Source: JAZKFT01 sp040386335
GTDB taxonomy: Bacteria; Bacteroidota; Bacteroidia; Chitinophagales; Chitinophagaceae
Reading direction: 5' to 3'
DNA length: 64,000 bases
NCBI GenBank assembly: GCA_040386335.1
Contig: JAZKFT010000022.1
Location: 213,080 to 277,079 of the forward strand
Position numbers and translations under genes: made by a program. Under the pieces are notes generated by a model, which made no database searches, was not told the origin of the DNA, and saw only the letters and a list, made by a program, of their open reading frames with translations. Shown one piece after another: positions 25,865 to 37,200 of the stretch; positions within the stretch are counted from its first letter, which is position 1; every line of letters starts with the position of its first letter.

Positions 25865-28800
25865 ATGAAAAAAATGAGATTGACTTGTAATATATTCAGG
25901 AGCACTGGTATTTGTTTTTTATTTGGCTGCAACCTCATTCCCGCTCTTTTCCTGTTTTTGTTTTCCTGTTCATCCCCCACCCGGCCCGAGCCGGCTTTGT
26001 TCCAGTTAATGGACAGCACTGGTATCGTTTTCGACAATAAAGTAGAAGATGCCAAACAGGAAAATAGCTTTCTTTTCAGAAATTTTTATAATGGCGGAGG
26101 CGTAGGCATTGGCGATATTAATAATGATGGATTGCCCGATGTATTCCTTACCTCCAATTCGGGCTTCAATAAACTGTACCTGAATAAGGGCAATTTTAAA
26201 TTTGAGGACATCAGTAAAAAGGCCGGGATTATTGAAGACGATAAATGGAACACGGGTGTGGTATTTGCCGATATCAATGCAGATGGCTGGTTGGATATTT
26301 ATGTGTGCAGTTCCGGCCACATGGGAACAGGCAACCGGAAGAATAAGCTTTACATTAATAATCAGAATAATTCTTTTACTGAAGCTGCAGCATTGTATGG
26401 CCTGGATATTTCCGCATACACCACACAGGTTTCTTTTTTTGATTATGATATGGACGGCGACCTGGATTGCTTTATGATCAATAACAGCCCCATACCTGTA
26501 AACCAGCTGCAGTTTAGCAACCTCCGTGATTTGCCGGAACAGGAATGGAAGGTGGCTGCCTTCTTGAAAGGTGGCGGCGATCATTTGTATCGTAATGACA
26601 ACGGGCATTTTAAAGAGGTAACCAAGGAGGCTGGTATACATGGATCGCTGATCAGTTTTGGATTGGGTATTTCGGTTGCAGATATTAATGGTGACGGTTA
26701 CCAGGATGTTTTTGTATCCAACGATTCGTACGAAAGAGATTACTTGTACATCAATCAGAAAAACGGAACTTTCAAAGACGAGCTGGAAGCCTGGATGCAG
26801 CACATCAGTTTCTCCTCCATGGGGGCTGATATTGCTGATATTAACAATGATGGTTATCCCGAATTGTTTACAACAGACATGTTGCCGGTAAACGATTATC
26901 GTTTAAAAACAATGGGCGCCTTTGATAATATTGACCTCTTCAATGCCAAATTGAAATCCGGTTTTTATTACCAGTACACGCAAAACTGCCTGCAATTAAA
27001 TAATGGAAATGGCCTGTTTAAAGAAATTGCCAATTATAGCGGGGTTGCCGCTACCGACTGGAGTTGGGGCGCCCTGATGTTTGATATGGACAATGATGGG
27101 TTTAATGACATTTTCGTTTGCAATGGTGTAAACCGAGATGTGACCGACCTTGACTTTATGAACTTTTTTGCTGACGAGGCTTACCATAAAATGGTGATGA
27201 CCGGGGAGAAAAAAGAAGTGGACCAGGTAGTAAAAGAAATACCCCGAACCCCGTTGCCCAACAGCGTATTCAGGAACGAAGGGAATCTGAAATTTTCGGA
27301 AGTTGCTTCAACCTGGGGCATGGCACAACCCTGTTTTTCTAATGGAGCCGCTTATGCCGACCTGGATAATGACGGCGACCTGGACCTGGTGGTAAACAAT
27401 GAAAACGGGCCTGCCTTCACGTATAAAAACAACGCCAGGGAACAGAATAAAAATAACTATATCGCGGTAACGCTAAAAGGCAAAGACCAAAACCAATTTG
27501 CCATTGGCAGTAAAATAACATTGTACTCGGGCAAGCAGATTTTAACCAGGGAACTGGTTCCAAGCCGCGGGTTTCAATCTTCGGTAGATTACAAAATGGT
27601 CTTCGGTTTAGGAAATAATATGACCGTGGATTCTATGGTAATTATGTGGCCCGACAGAACTACTACCAAACTGGATAAGCCACAGTCAAATAAGGTGCAT
27701 CATGTGGAGCAAAAGCCTGGAACTAATCCTATGCCTTCAGCTGCGCTGGTTAATGTGGCGACCTATTTAACAGAAACGGCCAGTGCTTTTGATAAGCATA
27801 AAGAAGATGCTGTGATTGATTTTTATACTGAAAGAAATATTCCAAGATTGCTTTCAAGGGAAGGGCCAAAAGCTGCTACCGGGGATGTAAATGGCGATGG
27901 TATGGAGGATGTTTTTATCGGAGGAACTACAGGCCATCCCGGCCAGCTATATGTACAGGTTTCAGAAGGAAAGTTTGCGAAAAGCGGGCAGAAAGTATTC
28001 CAGCAATTTATTGATTTTGAAGATGTGGCTGTGTTGCTTTTCGATTCCGACAAAGACAACGACCTTGATCTGTTGGTTTGCCCGGGAGGAAACGTTGCCT
28101 CGCCCGGCAGCAGGCAGTTACAGTTACGCATGTTTACCAATGATGGCAAGGGAAATTTCACTTTAGACGCTGCAGCCTTTCCAAACGTTGGAGTCAATAT
28201 ATCTGTGGCAATAGCCAACGATTTTAATAATGATGGTTTTGCTGATCTATTCGTAGGTGGCAGAAGCAATCCCGGCGTTTATGGCACCGACCCGCCGAGT
28301 TTTATTTTCGTGAATGATGGGAAAGGGCATTTTAGTGATATTGCCAAAACTGAAAACCCGGTAGTTGCCAATATTGGAATGGTATGCGGCGCAGTGTGGG
28401 CTGATGTTACCGGCGATTCTAAAAAGGAATTGATCATCGCCGGCGAATGGATGACTCCCCGGATTTTTACCAATGCCGGTAATAAATTCCAGGAAGTAAA
28501 AACGAACCTGGATAGTCTCTTTGGCTGGTGGCAAACAGTTACTGCCGCCGATATAAATGGCGATGGAAAGCAGGACCTGGTATTGGGAAATATGGGAGAA
28601 AATTTTTATTTGCAACCTGCAGCGGCCAGTCCTGTAAAACTATGGGTAAACGATTTTGATAACAACGGAGCGGTGGATAAAGTAATGTCATACACCGTTG
28701 CCGGAAAAGATATGCCGGTATTTTTAAAGCGTGATATGGAAGAACAAATGCCCTTTCTTAAAAAAGAAAACCTGAAGCACCAGGTGTATGCCAAAAAGCC

Positions 28801-29236
28801 CGTACAGGAATTATTTAAGCCGGAGGTTCTTGCCAAAGCATTGACCAAAAAAGTAAACTACGCGGCTTCCTGTGTGGCTATCAATAATGGCAATGGAAAT
28901 TTTACCATACAAAAATTACCAGCCATGGCACAGCTTTCCTGTGTAAATGTGGCCGCTGCTACCGATGTAAATAATGATGGCCACACCGACCTGGTTTTAG
29001 GTGGCAACCAGTTTGGTTTTTTACCACAGTTTGAAAGACTCGATGCCAGCCTCGGCGATATTTTGATCAACGATGGCAGGGGACAATTTACCTGGCAACA
29101 AGCGAATGTCACCGGCTTAAATCTCCGGGGCGAAATGAGGGATATTGTTACCATTAAAGGCAAAACAAAAACCTTTATGTTGTTTCTTCAGAATGACCAG
29201 TTACCGGTTTTGTACGAGGTGAATAAAATGAAATAA
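25865..29236 (+). CDS. VCBS/FG-GAP repeat lipoprotein with ASPIC/UnbV domain (CRTAC type), copy A
   Basis: About 1123 residues from the ATG at 25865 (25826 and 25874 are alternatives). An N-terminal hydrophobic signal ends in a lipobox (LFLFSC). It carries many FG-GAP/VCBS calcium-binding loops of the form DxNxDGxxD (DINNDGLPD, DINADGWLD, DVNGDGMED), predicting two beta-propellers separated by an ASPIC/UnbV domain near residues 531-592 (FAIGSKITLYSG, PSRGFQSS). Such proteins are exported and surface-attached; the function is unknown. It is the first of three paralogs in this locus; the closest is the next gene at 29275. It follows susD across an intrinsic terminator. Confidence 0.88.
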   Translation: MKKMRLTCNIFRSTGICFLFGCNLIPALFLFLFSCSSPTRPEPALFQLMDSTGIVFDNKVEDAKQENSFLFRNFYNGGGVGIGDINNDGLPDVFLTSNSGFNKLYLNKGNFKFEDISKKAGIIEDDKWNTGVVFADINADGWLDIYVCSSGHMGTGNRKNKLYINNQNNSFTEAAALYGLDISAYTTQVSFFDYDMDGDLDCFMINNSPIPVNQLQFSNLRDLPEQEWKVAAFLKGGGDHLYRNDNGHFKEVTKEAGIHGSLISFGLGISVADINGDGYQDVFVSNDSYERDYLYINQKNGTFKDELEAWMQHISFSSMGADIADINNDGYPELFTTDMLPVNDYRLKTMGAFDNIDLFNAKLKSGFYYQYTQNCLQLNNGNGLFKEIANYSGVAATDWSWGALMFDMDNDGFNDIFVCNGVNRDVTDLDFMNFFADEAYHKMVMTGEKKEVDQVVKEIPRTPLPNSVFRNEGNLKFSEVASTWGMAQPCFSNGAAYADLDNDGDLDLVVNNENGPAFTYKNNAREQNKNNYIAVTLKGKDQNQFAIGSKITLYSGKQILTRELVPSRGFQSSVDYKMVFGLGNNMTVDSMVIMWPDRTTTKLDKPQSNKVHHVEQKPGTNPMPSAALVNVATYLTETASAFDKHKEDAVIDFYTERNIPRLLSREGPKAATGDVNGDGMEDVFIGGTTGHPGQLYVQVSEGKFAKSGQKVFQQFIDFEDVAVLLFDSDKDNDLDLLVCPGGNVASPGSRQLQLRMFTNDGKGNFTLDAAAFPNVGVNISVAIANDFNNDGFADLFVGGRSNPGVYGTDPPSFIFVNDGKGHFSDIAKTENPVVANIGMVCGAVWADVTGDSKKELIIAGEWMTPRIFTNAGNKFQEVKTNLDSLFGWWQTVTAADINGDGKQDLVLGNMGENFYLQPAAASPVKLWVNDFDNNGAVDKVMSYTVAGKDMPVFLKRDMEEQMPFLKKENLKHQVYAKKPVQELFKPEVLAKALTKKVNYAASCVAINNGNGNFTIQKLPAMAQLSCVNVAAATDVNNDGHTDLVLGGNQFGFLPQFERLDASLGDILINDGRGQFTWQQANVTGLNLRGEMRDIVTIKGKTKTFMLFLQNDQLPVLYEVNKMK

Positions 29237-29274
29237 AAGGCTTGCTGGCTACATAAAATAAAAGTTAGAAAAAA

Positions 29275-32200
29275 TTGAAGCACTATATCTGGATCGGTCT
29301 TGTAAGTTTTTTGTGTTCCTGCAAACAAAAGCCGGTGGAGCAGCCATTGTTTTCGTTGAAAGACAGTACCGGAATTGCGTTCACAAATACCGTGAAGGAT
29401 ACGAAAGAGCTGAACATTTTAAATTACCGAAATTTTTATAATGGCGGCGGCGTTGCCACGGGAGACATTAATAACGATGGTTTGACGGATGTTTTTTTCA
29501 CTGCCAACCAGGGAAGCAATAAATTATATCTCAATAAAGGGGGTTTTAAGTTTGATGATATTTCGGCCAAGGCTGGATTTCAGGATAAAAAACAATGGAG
29601 CACCGGCGTGGTGATGGCAGATATTAACAGCGATGGATGGCTGGATATTTTTGTGTGTAATGCCGGTCATATGGATGATTCCGCCTTGCGGAGAAATCAG
29701 TTGTTCATCAATAACCACGATCTCACGTTTACAGATAGTGCACAAGCCTATGGTCTTGATGATGATGGCTACACCACACAGGTTTCTTTTTTCGACTATG
29801 ATCTGGATGGTGACCTGGATTGTTTTTTGATCAACAATCACCCTATTTCACCTACTATTTTAAACAATGAAAATTTGCGGCTGCAGCCTACTGCTGCACT
29901 CAACAACAATGCGGAAGGAAAAGGTGGGGGCGATCATTTGTTCAGAAATGATATCGGGCATTTTACTGAGGTGACCAGGGCGGCTGGTATCCATGGAAAC
30001 ATCATCAGTTTTGGGTTGGGTGTAACTACCGGAGATGTGAATGGGGATGGCTACATGGATGTCTATGTTTCAAACGATTTTTACGAGAAAGATTACCTGT
30101 ACATCAATCAGAAAAACGGAAAGTTCAAAGACGAGGCAGAGCAATGGTTCCAACATACCAGCCTGGCATCCATGGGCGCAGACTTCGGCGATATTAACAA
30201 TGATGGATACCCCGATATTTTCACCACTGATATGTTACCCGGAGATGATGTCCGCTTAAAAACCACCATGGCTTTTGAGGATATTAATATCTACCGGCTC
30301 AAACAAAAAAATGGTTTTTACCACCAGTTTTTTCAAAACACATTGCAGCTCAATAACCGCAATGGGCAGTTTGCAGATATCGCCAACTTCAGCGGCGTAT
30401 CTGCCACCGATTGGAGCTGGGGTGGCTTAATGTTTGACGCCGATAATGATGGCAACTCCGACCTGTACATTTGTAACGGCATCAACCATGATTTGATTAA
30501 CCAGGACTTCATCGATTTTTATGCCAATGATGCCATGCAAAAAATGGCAGAAACCGGGAAAAAGGAAGACCTGAATGTGCTGGTAGATATGATGCCCAGC
30601 ATTCATGTACCCAACAAAACCTACCGGAATAATGGAGATTTAAAATTTACGGATATAGGCGACAACTGGGGCCTTGGGCAACCTTCTTTTAGCAATGGTG
30701 CCGCTTATGCCGATCTTGATAATGATGGCGACCTGGACCTTGTGGTGAACAATGTGAACCAGCCGGCATTTATTTACCAGAACAATTCCAGGGAACAAAC
30801 GCACAACAGCTACATCGCGTTTTCACTGGAAGGGTTACAACAAAACAGGTTTGCTGTGGGCTCGATTATTAAGGTTTATAAAGCCGGCCAGATTCTAACC
30901 CGGGAAGTAATACCAAGCCGCGGATTTCAATCATCTGTGGATTACAAAATAATTATTGGGCTGGGCAGTGCAACAAAAGTAGATTCCTTAATTATCCAAT
31001 GGCCAGATCTTTCCCGATCCTTGTACCTGGACCCTGCCATCAATAAGGTTTATTCATTGAAACAGGCACAGGAAAAAAAATACACGCAACCGCCAGCGTT
31101 ACCATCTGTAAACCAAACTTTTCTAACTGCCTCAACAAGCAATTTCGAAAAGCACACAGAGGATGATTATGTCGATTTTTTTTACGAAAGAAACCTGCCT
31201 TGTATGTTGTCGCGCCAGGGACCAAAAGCAGCCGTGGGAGATGTAGATGGCGACGGTGTGGAGGACGTTTTTGTTGGTGGCACTATTGGTCACCCTGGGC
31301 AGTTGTACCTGCAAAAAGAGGACGGCGTGTTTGTAAAAAAAGAAGTGAAAGTGTTCAACCAGTTTGCCGATTTTGAAGACGTAGCGGTGCTATTATTTGA
31401 CTGCGATAAAGATGGCGATCTCGATTTATTAATGGGCCCCGGAGGAAATAATGTGCCCGTGAACAGCCGCCAGTTGCAGATACGGTTATTTAAAAATGAT
31501 GGCAAGGCAAATTTCATATTGGATGCAGCGGCATTTCCCGTCAACAATTGCAATATCAGCATTGCCGCTGCGCATGATTTTGACAACGATGGCGACCTCG
31601 ACGTTTTTATGGGTGGCAGAAATGTACCGCAGATCTATGGCGCCAATCCATCCAGCTATGTTTTTGTGAACGATTCCAAAGGCCATTTTACAGATATGGC
31701 CGCCAGTAAAAATCCTGATATCGCCCATTTGGGAATGGTAACAGGCGCAGTGTGGGCCGATGTAACAGGCGATACACAAAAAGAACTCGTGATCGTGGGT
31801 GAATGGATGGCACCTAAAATCTATGCTTTTGTAAAAGACCATTTTGTAGAAACCAAAACAAACCTGGGCAACCTGTTTGGCTGGTGGCAAACTGTTGCTG
31901 CCGCCGATGTAAACGGCGATAGCAAAGAGGATCTATTGTTCGGGAATATTGGCCGTAATTTTTATTTGAAACCCGATGAAGCACACCCGGTAAAGCTTTG
32001 GGTAAACGATTTTGATCAGAACGGAACCACCGATAAGATACTCACCTATACTATCGACGGTAAGGACAAGCCTGTATTTTTAAAAAGGGATTTGGAAGAA
32101 GCGATGCCCTTTCTTAAAAAGAAAAATTTAAGACACGAGGCCTATGCCTCCAAATCCGTGCAGGATCTCGTGTCGGCAGAAACATTCAAAGCAGCAGTCG

Positions 32201-32586
32201 AAAAGGAATTTAATTTCCCGGCATCCGGCGTTGCGGTAAACAAGGGCAGCGGCCAGTTTGATTTCCAGGAATTTCCTTCGATGGTACAGCTATCATCTGT
32301 AAATGCCATTCAGTGTATGGATGTAAATGGCGATGGAAAACCGGATATTATTCTGGGCGGCAACCAGTTTAATTTTCTACCACAACTGCAAAGGCTGGAT
32401 GCCAGCCAGGGCGATATTTTGATCAACGATGGAAAGGGAAAATTTAGCTGGACCGAAGCATCCAAAACCGGTATGGAACTAAGGGGGCAGGTTCGGGATA
32501 TGGTGGCCATCAAAGGCCGAAAAAATAAATATTTGCTGGTATTACAGAATGATGAATGGCCGGTGCTGTTTAAGATGAAACCGTAG
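29275..32586 (+). CDS. VCBS/FG-GAP repeat lipoprotein with ASPIC/UnbV domain (CRTAC type), copy B
   Basis: A 1103-residue paralog of copy A, alignable along its whole length (for example NFYNGGGVATGDINNDGLTD and RGFQSSVDYKIIIGLGS). The start is TTG at 29275: it gives a short lipoprotein signal ending FLCSC, and an in-frame stop lies three codons upstream, so no upstream ATG is possible. Repeated DxNxDGxxD loops flank an ASPIC/UnbV domain at about 511-572. It lies 38 bp after copy A. Tandem duplication followed by divergence is the simplest origin. Expected at the cell surface or outer-membrane periphery. Confidence 0.88.
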   Translation: MKHYIWIGLVSFLCSCKQKPVEQPLFSLKDSTGIAFTNTVKDTKELNILNYRNFYNGGGVATGDINNDGLTDVFFTANQGSNKLYLNKGGFKFDDISAKAGFQDKKQWSTGVVMADINSDGWLDIFVCNAGHMDDSALRRNQLFINNHDLTFTDSAQAYGLDDDGYTTQVSFFDYDLDGDLDCFLINNHPISPTILNNENLRLQPTAALNNNAEGKGGGDHLFRNDIGHFTEVTRAAGIHGNIISFGLGVTTGDVNGDGYMDVYVSNDFYEKDYLYINQKNGKFKDEAEQWFQHTSLASMGADFGDINNDGYPDIFTTDMLPGDDVRLKTTMAFEDINIYRLKQKNGFYHQFFQNTLQLNNRNGQFADIANFSGVSATDWSWGGLMFDADNDGNSDLYICNGINHDLINQDFIDFYANDAMQKMAETGKKEDLNVLVDMMPSIHVPNKTYRNNGDLKFTDIGDNWGLGQPSFSNGAAYADLDNDGDLDLVVNNVNQPAFIYQNNSREQTHNSYIAFSLEGLQQNRFAVGSIIKVYKAGQILTREVIPSRGFQSSVDYKIIIGLGSATKVDSLIIQWPDLSRSLYLDPAINKVYSLKQAQEKKYTQPPALPSVNQTFLTASTSNFEKHTEDDYVDFFYERNLPCMLSRQGPKAAVGDVDGDGVEDVFVGGTIGHPGQLYLQKEDGVFVKKEVKVFNQFADFEDVAVLLFDCDKDGDLDLLMGPGGNNVPVNSRQLQIRLFKNDGKANFILDAAAFPVNNCNISIAAAHDFDNDGDLDVFMGGRNVPQIYGANPSSYVFVNDSKGHFTDMAASKNPDIAHLGMVTGAVWADVTGDTQKELVIVGEWMAPKIYAFVKDHFVETKTNLGNLFGWWQTVAAADVNGDSKEDLLFGNIGRNFYLKPDEAHPVKLWVNDFDQNGTTDKILTYTIDGKDKPVFLKRDLEEAMPFLKKKNLRHEAYASKSVQDLVSAETFKAAVEKEFNFPASGVAVNKGSGQFDFQEFPSMVQLSSVNAIQCMDVNGDGKPDIILGGNQFNFLPQLQRLDASQGDILINDGKGKFSWTEASKTGMELRGQVRDMVAIKGRKNKYLLVLQNDEWPVLFKMKP

Positions 32587-32683
32587 TATGGCATTATTTT
32601 TTTGATCACCAGCGCAAGTATCAGTGGCGATTATTGAGACGCTGTAACACCTTATAGATAATAAAGAAAGCCAGTGATGTGCT

Positions 32684-33106
32684 ATGCGACAGTTTATTAA
32701 TAAATTGACACTATCTCCTAAAAAACTATTTCTTGTTGATGGTGTCGGAGCATTCCTTACAGCTTTTTTTTTATTTGCAATTTTAAGAACTTTCCATGAT
32801 TACTTTGGAATGCCCGGGCAAACGCTTACCCTTCTTTCAATAATAGCCATGGCTTTTTCCGTGTATTCTTTTTGTTGCTTTTTTATGGTACATTTTAATT
32901 GGTATCCATTTCTTCGGGCTATAAGTATTGCCAATCTGCTGTATTGTTCTGTAACATTGGGACTTGTAATCTATAATTATCCACGACTGACGATATTAGG
33001 AGTAATTTATTTTTTGGTTGAAATTGTTATAGTATGCGCACTTGTTTTCCTTGAGAATAAATGTATCAATCATTATCAACAAAAAAAGAAAGATCAAATT
33101 GAATAG
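32684..33106 (+). CDS. Small four-helix membrane protein, AT-rich orphan
   Basis: A 140-residue integral membrane protein with four predicted helices (about 15-35, 46-68, 76-97, 103-125) and a Lys-rich tail (HYQQKKKDQIE). I recognise no family. The coding DNA is visibly more AT-rich than its neighbours, with many A/T third positions, and the gene interrupts the line of CRTAC lipoproteins, so it may be a recent arrival. It begins 97 bp after copy B. Confidence 0.6.
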   Translation: MRQFINKLTLSPKKLFLVDGVGAFLTAFFLFAILRTFHDYFGMPGQTLTLLSIIAMAFSVYSFCCFFMVHFNWYPFLRAISIANLLYCSVTLGLVIYNYPRLTILGVIYFLVEIVIVCALVFLENKCINHYQQKKKDQIE

Positions 33107-33163
33107 TGCACGATGTAAGCATTAAGTCTGGGTTGAGCTAACGCTTACTGGCAGTGGCGACTT

Positions 33164-34111
33164 TTAAAATATCGGGTAATAGATCTTCGTGACCCATTTA
33201 CTGGTGTCAGCTTCCTTAACCCGGTTTGTAACCATCGATTCAAAGGACAATGCCGGTGAAATATGTTTATGCTGCCGGAAATAATCCAGTAGCCTTTGAT
33301 AAGCATATTTAATGGTAGCTGGCCCGCCCTTCACGGTTTCAACCAGTATTTTCCCCGGCACCATTTTACTGATGTACATATCTCCTTCTTTTGCGATCAC
33401 TTTATCAATAGGGATCGCTACGGTGCATTGAATTTGGGTGCTGTCTAAAACGGTAATGTTCAGCATGGGTGCATTGGTCAGTTCTGCACCATTGGTTTTT
33501 GCGTAGCCTTCCAGTTTTTCCACCATCGAATAAACTTCTGCAATAGTGGGAGAACTTCTAAACAGTTTTCGCTGGGTAATCAGTATGGTGTCTTTTACTT
33601 TTGTTGTTTCGATGGGAAATGAGTACACATTTGCCGGAACAGAGACATACGAATGATACGATTCTAAAATTTCTGAAAACCGGCTTTTGATTTTGCTTGC
33701 TTTCAGATAATTACCAATCCTTGAAATGGGATTTGAACCAGCAGTGATTTCACTCTCCCAAATGATGATGGTGGAATCAACACCTTCGGGAACCATCAAT
33801 ACCTGGCTGTTAAGTTTAGTCGCATCATTACCAATAAGAACGTTAAATGCGGGAGCATGAATGTTCAATATTTCGAAACTATCATTTTTGAAAACAAACA
33901 AGTTTCCATCGTTCTTCCCGAAGGTCTCACCAGGTGTCTTATTCATCCATTTTTGTCTCAACACACTATCTGCAAAATGTATGAATACTTCTTCAGAATT
34001 GGCCGGTACTTTTTCAATTTTTGAAAACCTGATGACTCCCGGAATAAACACATAAGAAGCAGCAATGGCGGCAAGCAAAAGAACAAGTAATCCCAATAAC
34101 CATTTTTTCAT
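33164..34111 (-). CDS. Membrane-anchored SRPBCC/GyrI-like domain protein
   Basis: A 315-residue protein from the ATG at 34111 (another start at 34120 adds 3 residues). An N-terminal helix (MKKWLLGLLVLLLAAIAASYVFIPG) anchors it. The rest resembles an SRPBCC-type domain (about 30-150) followed by a GyrI-like/AraC effector-binding domain (about 165-315; NAPMLNITVLDSTQIQCTVAIPIDK, MVPGKILVETVKGGPATIKYAYQRLLDYF). Such fusions are common in Bacteroidota with unknown ligand. It is on the opposite strand to the surrounding nutrient locus and probably independent of it. Confidence 0.75.
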   Translation of the reverse strand: MKKWLLGLLVLLLAAIAASYVFIPGVIRFSKIEKVPANSEEVFIHFADSVLRQKWMNKTPGETFGKNDGNLFVFKNDSFEILNIHAPAFNVLIGNDATKLNSQVLMVPEGVDSTIIIWESEITAGSNPISRIGNYLKASKIKSRFSEILESYHSYVSVPANVYSFPIETTKVKDTILITQRKLFRSSPTIAEVYSMVEKLEGYAKTNGAELTNAPMLNITVLDSTQIQCTVAIPIDKVIAKEGDMYISKMVPGKILVETVKGGPATIKYAYQRLLDYFRQHKHISPALSFESMVTNRVKEADTSKWVTKIYYPIF

Positions 34112-34230
34112 AAAACGCAAGTCTGATAAGGGTTTGCAATGTAAGAAATAATCTTCCGCAGATGGCGGTTATTCAACGCAAGGGGTTATTTTTAGCAACT
34201 TAATTTTACTGCGAACATAAATTGTTTTTA

Positions 34231-37200
34231 ATGCCAAGGCTATTACTCATTGCTTGTTTGTTCCATGGTTTTGTTATCCTTTCATGCAGTGAAAAAAAGC
34301 TGGCTGAAAAGCCATTGTTCAGGCAACTGCCGGCATCTGAAACAGGCGTTGATTTTGTTAACAGGAATGAGGACACAGATTCGCTAAATATTCTCGATTA
34401 TCTCTATTACTATAACGGCGCCGGCGTGGCGGTCGGCGACATTAATAATGATTCGCTACCCGATATGTATTTTGCCTCTAATCAAAATGGGAACACATTA
34501 TACCTCAACAAAGGCGGTTTTAAATTTGAAGATATTACACAAAAAGCCGGTGTAAAAGGAACCGGGGAGTGGACAACCGGCGTTACCATGGCTGATGTAA
34601 ACGCCGACGGATGGCTGGATATTTATGTATGTACTGTGGCCAATCATACGCCGATGAGTGGTGATAACAAAGGAACACATACCTATTTTACCCATACCAA
34701 AAACCAGCTGCTCATTAACAACCGCAATGGCAGTTTTACAGATAGCGCAAGGGAATATGGCCTGGACCTGGCAGGCTATAGCACGCAGGCTGCATTCTTC
34801 GATTATGACAAAGACGGAGACCTGGATATGTTCCTGTTACAGCACAGCATCCACCGCACAGAAACCTATGGCGACACCTCTTTGAGAAGCACTTACAGCG
34901 ACATTAGTGGCAATAAGTTGTTTCGCAACGATGGCCCCGTACTTACACCCGTTGCGGGCGTACGCAAAGGAGGCTTTACAAACGTTACCAAAGGAAGTGG
35001 CCTGTTAAGCAGCGCCCTTGGCTATGGTCTCGGGGTGGCTATCAGCGACTTTAACAACGACGGTTGGGAAGACATTTACGTGGGTAACGATTTTCATGAA
35101 AATGATTATTACTACCTCGGTAGTGCCGCCGGTATTTTTAGAGAAATGAACCGGGCAGCATTTGGCCACCAGAGCAATTTTAGTATGGGTAACGATGCCG
35201 CCGATCTCAACCACGATGGATGGATGGACATTGTTACCCTTGACATGCTTCCGGAGGATGAACATGCCATTAAGACCACGTTGGGGGATGAAGATTTTGA
35301 TGTATATGAACAGTTGCACAAAATGGGCTACCATCACCAGTACAGCAGAAATTGCCTGCAATTAAACATGGGCCATGGGCAACGCTTTGCCGAAATGGGC
35401 CTGTATTCCGGGGTAGCCGCCACAGACTGGAGCTGGAGTGTATTGGCCAACGATTTTGATGATGACGGAAACAATGACCTTTTCATCACTAATGGTATTA
35501 AGCACCGGCTGAACGATCTGGACTATATCAAGTTTTTAAGCGAGGAAACCTTAAAGGCTAATATCGCTGGTAAAAAGAATGACAAGGAATTGCTTGCAAA
35601 AATGCCGGATGGCAAATGGCATAACTATTTTTTAAAGGGCAGCGACAGCCTACAGTTTGAAGACAAGAGTACTGTATGGGGCTTTGAAACGCCCAACCTG
35701 AGCAACGGTGCAGCTTATGCTGATTTAGACCGCGATGGAGATTTGGATTTAATCACCAATAACATCAACGAAGCCGCAGGCGTTTATCAAAACAATACGG
35801 TACACGATACTGCTGCAGCATCGCTCAATATTTATTTTGAGGGAATGGGTGCCAACACAAAGGGAATTGGTACAAGGGCCGTTGTTTTTGCCGGCGGTAA
35901 AATCTTTTATCAACTGCTGCAGCCCAGCCGTGGTTTTATGAGTAGCAGCGAACCAATGCTGCATTTTGGGCTGGGTAAGATCAATAAAATAGATAGCCTT
36001 GTAATTGTTTGGGTCGATGGGAATGCTGAGACAATTAATAACGTTGTCGTCAATTCTACATTGAATATGAAACAACTAAAAGGTCAGGCCCAAAAGAAAG
36101 TAGATTTTCTTAATTACTTCAGGATGTTAATGGCCGGGCCTGGTCAACGCGTTTCTGAAGAGCAGAACGATCTCTACAAAGATTTCTCGTTTGAAATCGC
36201 CTGGAAACATAAAGAGAATCTGAGCTATAACGACTTTGCGAGAAACCCTTTTATCCCACACCAGCTAAGCACTTTCGGGCCGAAGGTGGCCGTAGCCGAT
36301 GTAAACGGCGATGGCCTGGATGACTTTTATGTGGGTGGAGCCAAAGCCCAGCCCGGGGCGTTATTTATACAAACGGGCGATGCAAAATTCGTGTTGAGTA
36401 ACCAGCCTGGCATTTCCGCCGACAGCATTAGCGAAGACGTGGATGCTGTTTTTTTCGATGCCGATGGTGATAAAGATCAGGACCTCTATGTATCCAGTGG
36501 CGGTAATGAATTTTATGGGGAAGCACCGCAACTGGCAGATAGGTTGTATCTGAATGATGGTAAGGGAAACTTTGTAAAAAGCCAGGGCCTACCTGCATTG
36601 TACGAAAATAAAAGTTGTGTTCGCCCCTGCGATTATGACCGTGATGGCGATATTGATTTGTTTGTAGGAAGCCGTGCCAATAGTATGGTGTATGGTGAAA
36701 TACCCAGCTCTTATTTACTGACAAATGACGGGAGGGGGAAATTCACCATCACGACCAAAACCCTTGCACCCGACCTGGAAAAAGCCGGGCTGATCAGTGA
36801 TGCGCAATGGACTGATGTAAATGGAGATGGCTACGAAGACCTGGTAGTAGTGGGAGAGTGGATAGCACCCACTTTCTTCATCAACAACAAAGGGAAGCTG
36901 GCAAAAGACGAAGCCTTTAATAAACCTTATACAAAACTTACCGGTTGGTGGCAAAGTGTATATGTGGCCGATGTAAACAACGACAGCATTCCCGATATTT
37001 TATTAGGCAATTACGGCCTCAATAGCAAGATAAAAGCATCAGAAGACCATCCGCTTAAAATGTACCTGAAAGACATTGATAACAATCAATACCCTGACCA
37101 GGTATTGAGTGTTTATCACGGGGGCAATTATTTCCCTTTTCTTGGAAAGGAAGCGTTGGAAAAACATTTACCTTATTTGAAAAAAGAGTTTTTAAGCTAT

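Noticed and set aside
26006..26803. Minus-strand 265-codon ORF antisense to CRTAC copy A
   Set aside because: It mirrors the repetitive DxNxDG coding pattern of the real gene; similar shadows appear over copies B and C.
25865..32586. CRTAC copies A and B as an assembly duplication artefact
   Set aside because: The two copies differ throughout in sequence and length and have different signal peptides and start codons, so this is a real diverged duplication.
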